A stretch of 64,000 nucleotides of DNA, from positions 3,668,501 to 3,732,500 of the forward strand of contig NC_081815.1 in NCBI RefSeq assembly GCF_030704535.1, given 5' to 3'. Within the stretch, counting starts at the first letter, position 1; every line of letters begins with the position of its first letter. Shown one piece after another: positions 54,966-64,000 of the stretch. Source of the DNA: Vitis vinifera. Its lineage: Eukaryota; Streptophyta; Magnoliopsida; Vitales; Vitaceae. A program made the position numbers and the translations under genes. The notes beneath the pieces are model-generated. The model ran no database searches. It worked only from the letters and a program-made list of their open reading frames with translations, and had not been told where the DNA came from.

Positions 54966-55971
54966 CATCTACGGGTAGCTCATAATTAATTTAATTCCCT
55001 TGTCAATTTAATTAATTTGATTATATTTTTCCTCTTTAAGCCTTCATTGGATTTTTCCTCTTATTAGGAAATATATCAAAACTTGTTTTTAGGAAGTCAG
55101 CAACTACTTCAACCAATGGTACACATTTATGAATTTAATCCAAGTATGCCAACTCACTAATAAAAGAGTTCCAAAATATGCAAATTTGTTAATTTTTTTA
55201 ATAGTTATTAATTCAAAAATTTTATCAGTTCTAAAACTATTTTGAGAACTCACATTTCATGAGAGAATGAAATATTTTTTCTTATATTGGATGTTCTAAG
55301 AAAATCAACTTGTTAAACAATGCAATGAAATGACTAATATTGGTAATGTGGGATTACACTTTTTGGTTATGAGTCATCATCCTAGTTCTAACCAAGTGAT
55401 CAATTCATTCCATTTTCTTAGGCTATGTTTTGTTCTAAAAAATCTGAGTAAAAAAGTTGAGGAAAGAAAATAAAAAGAGAGGAAAAGTAGAAGATAATAA
55501 AAAAGTGAAGAAAAATAAAAAATGGATTTAAAGTCACTAAATTATTTTTATATATTACTTCAAACTTATTTAACTTATTTTAACTTTTCTACATTAAGAT
55601 TAAATAAATTATAATGCATAAATTTTTTACTAGTGAGAAATATAATTTTTTTTCTATTTTCTATCATATAATTAAACATGGGAAAATCATTTTTCTTACC
55701 ATTTTTCTTTCATTATTGTACTATTGATATCTAAAGGGCTCTAGTAACTATACCAACATTTAACATCCTTGCCTATCCTTCAATCTCAAGATGAATGCAT
55801 GATAGTAAACAAGAGTCCTTGCTTGTTATAGTTTGATAAAAATCGTGAACCAATCTTGTATAGAAGAATGAGGGTGGCATTGTAAATGACCAAAAAAACA
55901 TTTTCTGTCATAATCTAATACATCATTACAATGGAGCCTTGAAAAACATGACATTATGAAACAATACATCA

Positions 55972-56289
55972 TTACAATCGAGTATCGCTGACAACAGCAA
56001 CCTCCTCCATACGAGCCCCAATAATAGGTAGATGTCGAATAGGAGTGTCTGGTACTTCTTCAGTGCGATGGAATGGCATGTCATATCGGGCATAGGGTGA
56101 ATCATGCTCGGCCTCGGGAAATTCATCCGCTGCATAGCCCGAGTGACCAGCAGTAGGGGAATGTACACTTCTTTCTCTTCGAGCATCCAATCTATGGATC
56201 AGACCACGCATGATGCCAAGCTGCTGCTGAATACCCTTTTGATATGAATTTATTGCGCATTCTGCTGCATAGTACTTCTCCAAGATTTC
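55972..56289 (-). CDS. Exon-like ORF of unknown family inside the MULE
   Basis: On the minus strand an acceptor-like GTGACAG precedes 106 open codons from 56289 to a stop at 55972. They read EILEKYYAAECAINSYQKG..., with GIMRGLIHRLDARRERS and an acidic/His/Pro-rich tail ending EEVAVVSDTRL. The composition looks protein-like, and the frame begins at a splice site without an ATG. It may be a captured last exon or a transposon-encoded accessory exon. I do not recognise the family. Functionality is unknown. Confidence 0.4.
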   Translation of the reverse strand, partial: EILEKYYAAECAINSYQKGIQQQLGIMRGLIHRLDARRERSVHSPTAGHSGYAADEFPEAEHDSPYARYDMPFHRTEEVPDTPIRHLPIIGARMEEVAVVSDTRL

Positions 56290-58436
56290 CTGTCACATGT
56301 TAACGAATTGGCATAGGCAAATTTAATTTCAAACTAGTTAAAAGAAAATTGATTAGATGTTATTAACAATATAGCAATGATAACCAAATTGTAATGTGAT
56401 TCAGATGGATTGAATGTGTAAAGTAACAAGTAGTTTTAGCGTACATCACCTCCGTAGTGGCCATAGAAGAATGAAATGATTGTTGTAAGCTTCAACCTTG
56501 GAAGAATGGGCACTGGAAATGGGTGTTATTGCAGTTATTGATGACCTGGAGAAACTAATAATAAAGGGAAAGGTCAATTGACTATTTCGACAATTAATCT
56601 ATTTGATTAATTTGGTAATGGTGTTCCATAATCATAGTTGTAAGGAAAAAATAAATGAAATACATAACAATATGGCATTTTAGGAAAACGCTTACAATTT
56701 GGAAGCAAACACGTGTATGATCGATTATCCAACTGGCAACCAGATAAATTACTAGATAATAACCATATGGACAACGTGTGTAACAAGTATATCTAATTGA
56801 GGACAAATTGAAAGACAATTTTTATGACGTCTTAGAAATTGATGGCACATTGAAATAGGTGCAACCAGAAAATAATGCGATAACAGGACTAATTCACAAC
56901 TTGGAAATAAATATAGGGAAAGTCTCGCTTTATTGAAAAAAAAAATTTGTCACCCCAATACGTAAAATAATGTAACAGAAATTGTCATCCTTAATGAGGC
57001 TCCAAATAAGAAATGCTCGATAATGTAGACACAGAGATGGAATTAAATAACAACTAAAAAAAAACCACATTCAAAGTGCACTTTCAATTAAGTTGGTTAC
57101 TGAAAGCAACTCTAAATAAGAAAAATTCCAAAATAGTGCATCGTGCCTATAAATAGGGCAATACATAAAAACGAGAATCAATAACCCCATACCATATACC
57201 ATACAACAATACATAAAAATTTGAAGGAAGATTTTAGTATATTGTAGTACTTGATGCATATACAATATTTCTAACAAAACCTCTTACTATGAGGAGTATC
57301 CACCGAAAAACACTGAAATTGAGTCCTGATATTCAGCACTAAAATTTTAAGTTTGGGAAAACCCAGCCTCTTTCATAGTTTTACTTCCAAACACTTGAGA
57401 TCATGAGGGAGGAATAATTTTGTAGCATTATCACATCCAATGTCAAGGCAAAGGCAAATATCTTGTAAGTTCAGCAAATCAAAGTGATTGTGCCTCATCT
57501 GGAGCCCCAAGACTCGACCAACCTTCTAGTTAGGATGTCAATTAAAATGCATTTTACTCATTAATTGTGGTATTATTCAAAAAGGGGTATTTTTATGCTT
57601 CTTGAGGTGATGTCTTGCCCCTCAAACAGAATTTAAAACCCACAACACATAAATTCATTTAGCCATCAAAAGTTCTGATGAAACAAGATTCCTTTCTATA
57701 TATGTAGTAAGCATGCAAGTACATATATTTATGCATATATTCAAAACGAGTATTAAAACACTTTCTTGTGCTCATGTCTCACACATGTCTTTTTCCGAAA
57801 AGAAGGTTCAAAACAGAATTTCTAAAACCACAAACCATATGTTCATTTTAGTTGTTAAAAGTTTGCAGAAACATGAGCTCTTTCCATATATGTATGTGCA
57901 CAGCATGCTTAGGTAGAATATATGTGTTTATGCATATAACACCATAAACAAGGAAATGAGCCATCAACTAGCTTACTTCTTTAACCCAAAGAGTCAATCA
58001 TCAATCCTCACTGGAAAAGAAAATGAAAACAGAGAAGAATGACAACAAAAAAATCAACTAAGAAGAAAATTGTTCCTGTTTACAACATTGTAATAGTCCA
58101 AAGTTCCATTGTACATGAGCTAGGAAATTACACCACTCACAGATGTTTCAAACACCCAGATAGTTACCCAACCCAAATTCAATTCAAATGAGAGTTCTCT
58201 TGATTTTCTGAAAATTGAAAAGCAAACAAAAATACAATCAACCACCAAGCAGTTGGGAGGTGTGGATCTTGGTTGGCTGTTGGGGGTAAAATTACAGATT
58301 TACAAATATCAACGTTAAACAAAAATCGGATATCTAATATCTATATCTATCATTATAATTTTTTTATGAAATGAAATGAAATGAAAAGAAAAACCCCAAT
58401 CCAACCATAATGGAAATGGATGATGAACTTGAGTAA
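56290..58436. other. MULE internal AT-rich sequence
   Basis: No confident gene. Minus-strand frames at 56594-56818 and 57071-57277 are low-complexity and hydrophobic by chance. Part near 58380-58436 may be captured 3'UTR of the TRS130 fragment. Confidence 0.4.
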
Positions 58437-59820
58437 TCATGCTGGAATATAGAAAAAAGAGCTGAAAACAGGAGGCAAAACACAGACCAGGTGGGGGCCA
58501 GCAGGGTTACAACTTATATTTGCCTCATCTACGTTTGGAAGCCCAAGCTTTGGGGGATGTACGTATCCGGCCATCAGTGGCATGCACAAAATAGAAATAA
58601 CTATCCTCGAACCTATAACAGTAAAAGAGATATTTAACATGTCATAAAAAATGCTAAGTACAAATAAGATCCTATGATGATTTCCTTTAACAAAAACCCA
58701 CAAAATCAATAAAAAGTAATTCAATAACCTTGCTTTGTTGAGAGTGATACATGGCCTCTCTTCATCCCGACAATCATCCAATTCTCAGAATTTGCATTGA
58801 CTTCGTATAATACCTCATCCTGTTGCACAAGGAAAGGGTTATGTCATCCGTCCGAAAAATGTGCACAACAGTTCCTCTTAAAGTCACATATCCCTTACAG
58901 TAAGTAATAGGATAATACCCAAACACAGTTTTAGATTTTAACAGCAAACACAAAATACCCCAACTTGAGTTACTATCTAATTTTTCTTAACATTGAACCC
59001 AAGTAAAAGAACTTCGGATATTGTGATCGGAGCATTATGACTTTCATAGATCAAGTGCTGGAGCTAGTGTTACCCTGGGAAAAGAATTTCATATTGTGAA
59101 TAGAGCATTAAGACTTTCATGGATCGAGTGCTAGAGCTAGTGTTAACCAATTGAAAAATAGTGCTAGAGCTAGTTTTTAACTAAAAATATAATTATCTTG
59201 ATGAAAAAAATTAAATTAGGATGCCACAGACAACTTAGTTTACTTTAGCAAAGTCGGAAAAAATGTGAAACATCAGGGTATTTAAGGATACTTCACTTGA
59301 AAAGAGAATAGGAGGAGATTAATAGATAAGCCCTTTTTTTCAAAAATGAAATTACTAAGGCGATGATTTACCACAGCATGGCACAGACTTAGCTTGAGAG
59401 TGATCATGCTCTCAAAGTTAAACCCTAAGTACCAAAGGAACACCTGGTGTCCTAAATTAATCAATCATTTTGAGCAGTAATCTAGAATGAAAAGTTCTCT
59501 CACTTACATTGTTTTGAGAAACTGCATTCTCATCAAAATCCTTCAACCTTTCAACTCTCCATTTCATGGTTACTAGCTACCCAACTCTAAGGCCTCCTAA
59601 AGAAAGAGGAAGAAAACCAACTGCAAGGCACGGATCCATCACAGGTCTCTGTAAAACAAGAGCACTCCTGAAGATTAAATCCTGTGTAGAACCCTCAGAT
59701 CCAACAGGTTCCATAGTGACAGGCATATGAGCTCCGATTGTTCTATTACCAGCAATTCCATATCTGATGTTCAACACACTCTCTGGTTGTGGTGTCTTGG
59801 CTTCATCCTGTGTAGAACCC
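58437..59820 (-). pseudogene. Captured 3' end of the TRAPPII subunit gene TRS130 (CLUB type)
   Basis: Three minus-strand exons with intact splice signals: about 59820-59508, 58819-58729 and 58612-58437 (TGA). Their phases join correctly. The protein reads NIRYGIAGNRTIGAH..., SALVLQRPVMDPCLAVGFLP, then DEVLYEVNANSENWMIVGMK, and ends GPHLVCVLPPVFSSFFYIPA. This is the conserved C-terminus of plant TRS130, a tethering-complex subunit acting at the trans-Golgi and cell plate. A TAG at 59579-59577 stands where a Gln codon (GQLVTMKW) is expected, so the frame is interrupted. Only the last ~190 codons are present, with retained introns. It is a DNA-level capture and not a processed copy. The assignment rests on recognition of the C-terminal motif. 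Confidence 0.75.
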
Positions 59821-59887
59821 AAATCCGGTGGTGATCGTCGACACCAATGGATTGACAGAGATGAAAAACTCCACCGTTTACACCTAA

Positions 59888-60166
59888 AATCGGATGGCTA
59901 GGAAACTCCAGATGAAGATAGGATTAGGGCATTCTTTGGGCGGAAACGAGGGAACACTCAGGAATGTGAAAACGCCTCTCAATTTTGGGGAAAACAAAAT
60001 GGAAATCCAACGTCGATTTTGTTTTTAATCGGATGGTCAGCAAACTCCAGATGAAGAGAGGATTAGGGCATTCTTTGGGCGGAAACGAGGGAAACACTCA
60101 GGAATGTGAAAACGCCTCTCAATTTTGGGGAAAACGAATTGCAAATCCAACATGGATTTTGTTTTT
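59888..60166. repeat. 139 bp tandem duplication near the right MULE end
   Basis: CGGATGG, AACTCCAGATGAAGA, GGATTAGGGCATTCTTTGGG and the run to CCTCTCAATTTTGGGGAAAA occur from 59891 and again 139 bp later from 60030. Only a few mismatches separate them. Confidence 0.9.
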
Positions 60167-60259
60167 TTTTTTTTACATTAGCCAGCAAAGGGCATTTTCG
60201 GCATATTATAAATTGTATAGCCTTCTTATCAATTTTGAGACTTTGTCTGGGTGTTGGGC

Positions 60260-60329
60260 TTAATTCTGTAACATATATGGACCATTTGTTAATTTTTGGG
60301 CCCAGCTGGGCCCAAAACACAATTCTCCC
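60260..60329 (-). repeat. Right terminal inverted repeat of the MULE
   Basis: The reverse complement matches 48594-48663 at 69 of 70 positions. It is followed at once by TATACATTA (60330-60338). Confidence 0.9.
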
Positions 60330-60338
60330 TATACATTA
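60330..60338. repeat. Right 9 bp target-site duplication of the large MULE
   Basis: TATACATTA, identical to 48585-48593. Confidence 0.9.
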
Positions 60339-61397
60339 TTAAACCTTACTAGTCCTTTGGTAAAAAATCTGGTGCCACCAAAAAAAAATGATATTCCTAG
60401 TTACACTATTTCATTAACTATTTTGAAAAAAAAAACAAAGTATAATACACTAATATCCGTGTAAATGTACACTTCATCGTTTTAGTATGATTATACTCTC
60501 TTAAATACTTTAACTTTAAGATCTTTGAATTGTCGTATTTTGATATTGTATTTTAATTTCTCCATTGTAGTAGACGGTAATGTTTTCATGAATAAATTTG
60601 TTAAATTATCGAATAATCGTATTTGTTGAACCTCAATTTCAACGCTATTTTAAAGCTAATGAGTGCAGATGAACTTTGATGATATGCCTGCTTTTGTGAC
60701 GTTTTTTTTTTTTATCGGTCATCATTTAATATGTGCAATGCATGCAATATGGTCGATGAATCCCAATTTTCAGAGGTAGCAGGACAGAGGTAGAACAATT
60801 ACAAGTGAGACATGAGAAATAAATGGGAATTTCATTGGGAATATAACCACCAAACAAGAATTGAATTTCGTTTTGATTTTCCTTGGAAGATGGAATTCCT
60901 TTTCTCAAAGCCTGAACTGAGTTAGTCATCTGCCATTGCCATTCTCCATATCCATATCCAAATTTGCATTGAATGACAACCTTCTTCCTTTCTCAAATTA
61001 CCCCCCACCCCACAAAAAATAGGGGAAAACAAATCCCAAACCATCTGGAGTCCCGGAATTCTTGCTTGCCCGTGATTAATGTTTTCAGTTTTAAAAAGCC
61101 GTGATTTCAGAAAAATTATGAACAAAATTTGCATAGGAAGAAATTGAATACCCAATGAATTATTGAAACCTCTGAGGATGGAACATGGAAGACTTGACTT
61201 ATGCTCTATACAGTGTCCTAGTTGACTCAGCAGGAAAATCCCCAGTTGGACCACCCAGTTTTCACGAGGCGATCGTGGTATACATTAACCAGCTGGGCCA
61301 TCTAGTTGCTGTATCCCTCATCAATCACCACACCACCCTCATCAATATGTCTACATATAGCCTCTAGAATTTCATAAGTACCTAACTTAACTAACCC
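60339..61397. other. Intergenic, upstream of the lipid-transfer protein gene
   Basis: AT-rich to about 60720, then mixed sequence. Short frames on both strands have no family character. The last 200 bases are the likely promoter. Confidence 0.4.
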
Positions 61398-61405
61398 TAT
61401 AAATA
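61398..61405 (+). promoter_or_regulatory. TATA box of the lipid-transfer protein gene
   Basis: TATAAATA in the context CCCTATAAATACCC lies 80 bases before the ATG at 61485, implying a leader of about 50 bases. Confidence 0.75.
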
Positions 61406-61484
61406 CCCATGCAAGCCCACAAAGGGGAGCCAACCGCCTCAAAGAGAGTGGGAGGGAGAAGGTATACAAGGGGGGAAAAACAAA

Positions 61485-62176
61485 ATGGGGAGAAGCAAGA
61501 AGGTGATGGTGTTTAGCTTTGTGGTGGGTTTGTTGGTGGTGGGATCCATGGGAACCATGGAGGACGACGAGAAGGATTGCGCGGACCAGCTCACAAACCT
61601 TGCTGCTTGCATTCCGTTTGTGAGTGGCACTGCAAAGAAGCCGACGCAGCAGTGCTGCCAAGACACCCAGAAAGTGAAGAGCAGCAAGCCTAAGTGCCTG
61701 TGCGTTCTCATCAAAGAGAGCACTGATCCCTCTCTGGGCCTCCCTGTCAACACCACTTTGGCACTTCAAATGCCTTCCGCCTGCAACATCGATGCCAAAG
61801 TCTCTGATTGCCCAAGTAATTTCTCCTATCCCAAAATCTTTGAATAAGTATTGCTTGTCTTTGAAGTTTGAATTAACACACCAGATGTATTATTATGTCT
61901 TGTTGGTCTGTGTTGTTCACAGCTTTACTGAGCCTTCCACCAGATTCAGCAGACGCGAAGATCTTTAAAGAAGCAGATTCAAGTGCAGAGTCCTCCACAG
62001 ATTCCCCACCAGCTTCAACTTCAACTTCATCTTCCTCCTCTGGGTCCAGTTCAAGTGCGGACTCAAAGGCAACTCCAACGAGCAATGGTGGAGGAAAGTT
62101 GAAGTCGTTTGGGAGTGGAAGCTTGCTGATGATAATGGCTTCAATTGCATGGATGTTCATCTCAACTGCCAATTGA
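61485..62176 (+). CDS. GPI-anchored non-specific lipid-transfer protein (YLS3/LTPG-like)
   Basis: Two exons, 61485-61815 and 61923-62176 (TGA), 194 residues. A hydrophobic signal peptide spans residues 6-24. The eight-cysteine prolamin/LTP fold is complete: Cys 32, 42, 57, 58, 71, 73, 100 and 109, with the CC and CLC pairs and GLPVNTTLALQMPSACNI. A Ser/Thr/Pro-rich acidic linker follows. A C-terminal hydrophobic stretch (SLLMIMASIAWMFISTAN) preceded by Gly/Ser fits a GPI-attachment signal. Such proteins sit on the outer plasma membrane or wall face and carry lipids for cuticle or wall. The intron just after the last cysteines is the usual position for the family. The closest group is the YLS3-like branch; the exact orthologue was not decided. 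Confidence 0.9.
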
Positions 62177-63021
62177 TCCTTCATGGCTCACCTGAGGAGG
62201 CAAAGTTAGGAGTTTGGAGAGGGAACACTAGTAGTAGGTAATTGATTCGGGGTTTTCCAGTTTGTTCCCTTTCTACTTTCATAAGATAATAAAATAAGAA
62301 CAGTTGATCGGTTGATCTGTCCTGTGATGATCTTTGTGATGGAATGAGAAGATTATATAATGCAATCTAATTGGTGAATCAATGCTTAATTACTAAAAAG
62401 TTTTACTCTTAAATTACAAGAACTAAAAATGTAGAATATTTACATAATCACGTAAATTAATCGTACATGATTAAATGATACTAACAATAGAAAATCACTA
62501 TAAAGAATATATCAATTTGAGTCATCACAAAAAAAATAAGTGATTGATTGTTGCAACCAAGTCTTCCTATCTATGATCTTGATAACAACTATGGTGACTT
62601 TATGAGAAAATAAAAATACCCTTTATCTAAATTAGGGAGGGGACTTAGCATAATTCAATATTAGGTTCTCATTGGGCCCTCCCATAATGGGCTTCAATGA
62701 GACCCATAGTCTACACTTACCACTCAACTGAACTTCTACTCAAAAGATGCAAAACACAATCCAAATATGACCACTAGTTAATTGAGCTAATTATATAATA
62801 GACTATCCATTAACCCTTTTTTTTTTCCAAATACAAATTATTTAATTAATGTTAGCCCATATAAAAATTATCAATAAAAAATTGAAAAGTGTATGATTAA
62901 TTAATTTTTTGAATATAATTATGTATTATTTTACAAGCAATAAAGATATTTCTAGGAATTTTGCATTGTCATTAAACACTTTATTCTTCACAATTTCTAG
63001 AAATTTTGTATTACTTAGAAC
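62177..63021. other. 3' flank of the lipid-transfer protein gene
   Basis: Likely 3'UTR with A-rich polyadenylation-type sequence near 62285-62300, then AT-rich intergenic DNA. Nothing else recognised. Confidence 0.5.
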
Positions 63022-63735
63022 TAATGTTTTCAAAATCGGACCAGTCATTAAACAAAAAAAGTTACTTGTTCATGATTCATTTGTCGAATCGGCGATTGAA
63101 CCGCGATCAAATCGATGACATCATAGATATATATTTTATATATTATTAAAATTAATAAATAATTTACTTTTAAATCAAATATTTATTTAAAATTTAAAAA
63201 TTAGAATTTCATTTGAAAATCAACAAAAATTTCAATAAATTAAAATATCAATGTGCAATAAATAAACAAAAAATGAAAGAAAAAAAATCATAAATATTAA
63301 AATATTAAACATGACATTAAATTTATAATAAAAAAATTAAGACATTAAATATAAAACATAAAAATTAAATTTAAAAAAATAAAATAAAAATGGAAGTTTA
63401 ATCTGCAAGTGAAAGAGTTGGGGGAGGGAGGAAAGAGTATTTTGCTGTGTGGACAAGGCAAGCGCAGGCGTTGACAACTGCTACTGGAGCTAGGGTGCTG
63501 TGAGGGTGAGTTGGTTGGAGGCAACGGGTAAAAAAGATATTTTAATAGTCATCAAAACGATGTCATTTTGATGCTTAAAAAAAAATAAAAAAAATTGGTT
63601 GAACCGTTCGGTTCAAAGAGAACTAGCCGATTCATCCGATTCATCAGTTGAACTGTCAGTTCAATCGGTCTGATTCCAGTTCGACCATAATCCGGTCTAT
63701 TTCACTTGATCGAATCAGAACTGTGACTAGTTGAA
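63022..63735. mobile_element. Possible non-autonomous DNA transposon remnant
   Basis: A very AT-rich core is flanked by GC-richer ends: AAAATCGGACCAGTCATTAAAC...GAATCGGCGATTGAACCGCG at left and GGTTGAACCGTTCGGTTC...CAATCGGTCTGATTCCAG at right. The ends look like imperfect inverted relatives of each other. No clean duplication was found. Confidence 0.35.
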
Positions 63736-63935
63736 ACCATGTTAGTGAGCATAACAATAAAAAGGCTTGCATTTTGATATCAAGTGCAATTTTCATGGTA
63801 GTTAACTGATTTATTATGCTTTGAAACACATTCAAGTAATCAGCTACCAAATTTCCTTTTTTTAACTTCATGTTCACTAACTTCTTTAGCAAAAACTTTC
63901 TTACCAACGATCTGTTTAAATATTGACTTCAACTT
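63736..63935 (-). mobile_element. Copia-type gag fragment
   Basis: On the minus strand the frame includes KKGNLVADYLNVFQSIINQL and TTMKIALDIKMQAFLLLCSL. This is the UBN2/gag pattern of plant Ty1-copia elements (xxVADHLNxFxxxxNQLxxMxI...LLLCSLP). Only ~65 codons are present. It is broken upstream and joins unrelated sequence near 63735. Confidence 0.7.
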
Positions 63936-64000
63936 CTAAGAGAGATAATGGCATACACTAGTTTCATTTGCCACATGGTAAGAAGTTGTACTAGTTTATT

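Larger units (their letters stand above)
48594..60329. mobile_element. 11.7 kb Mutator-like element carrying gene fragments (Pack-MULE type)
   Basis: The termini are 70 bp inverted repeats, 48594-48663 and 60260-60329, with one mismatch, starting GGGAGAATTGTG. A perfect 9 bp duplication TATACATTA flanks them. Nine-base duplications are the hallmark of Mutator-like transposons. No MuDR-type transposase was seen, so it is non-autonomous. Cargo in order: a PPR pseudogene fragment (+, 48825-49890), a LINE remnant (+, about 50540-51000), a second copy of the left end (51003-51180), a 674 bp higher-order repeat (51632-53546), a GACCGGTC-rich cluster (54805-54965), an unidentified exon-like ORF (-, 55972-56289), a TRS130 3' fragment with introns (-, 58437-59820) and a 139 bp tandem duplication (59888-60166). 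Captured introns mean DNA-level capture. Confidence 0.85.

Noticed and set aside
48594..60329. MuDR-type transposase or Helitron helicase within the large element
   Set aside because: No frame on either strand shows transposase or helicase motifs. The ends and 9 bp duplication also do not fit a Helitron.
51003..60329. Inner terminus plus right end as a separate 9.3 kb insertion
   Set aside because: The flank left of 51003 does not match TATACATTA, whereas the outer pair has a perfect duplication.

Overview
The window is nuclear DNA of a flowering plant: AT-rich intergenic DNA, genes with long GT-AG introns, plant-specific families and abundant transposon remnants. Repeat style and gene content suggest a grapevine-like (Vitis) eudicot. 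That species call is an impression and was not tested. All intact genes lie on the + strand.

Layout. 1-3883 is the 3' part of a DUF936 gene. 5232-9910 is a three-exon gene for a lysine-rich disordered protein with a 3.1 kb first intron. 10678-12072 is an intronless BAHD acyltransferase. 12073-18200 is repeat-rich intergenic DNA with a tandem duplication, an unclassified retroelement-like repeat and a tRNA-derived SINE. 20258-21534 encodes a small PAM2+CUE protein (CID5/CID6 type), with a probable 5'UTR intron. About 21.9-22.9 kb is an AT-rich, hAT-like remnant. 23622-47923 is the full 22-exon gene for GRV2/KAM2, the plant RME-8 endosomal J-domain protein (2609 residues by my exon model). Its introns carry LINE fragments and a fold-back MITE. 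48594-60329 is a large Mutator-like element. 61485-62176 is a two-exon GPI-anchored lipid-transfer protein gene. The last kilobase holds AT-rich repeat remnants and a copia gag fragment.

The most notable object is the 11.7 kb element at 48594-60329. It has 70 bp terminal inverted repeats with one mismatch and a perfect 9 bp target-site duplication (TATACATTA). I see no transposase in it. It carries a broken piece of a mitochondrial PPR gene (At1g26460 type), a broken C-terminal piece of the TRAPPII subunit gene TRS130 with introns retained, an unidentified exon-like ORF, a LINE fragment, a 674 bp higher-order tandem repeat, and an internal second copy of its own left end. This is the architecture of a Pack-MULE assembled in several steps.

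The intact genes form no pathway. They are ordinary independent plant genes. By coincidence both GRV2 and the captured TRS130 piece concern endomembrane traffic. Exon boundaries were read by eye from splice sites and frame. They are internally consistent, with phases adding up, but have no transcript support here.
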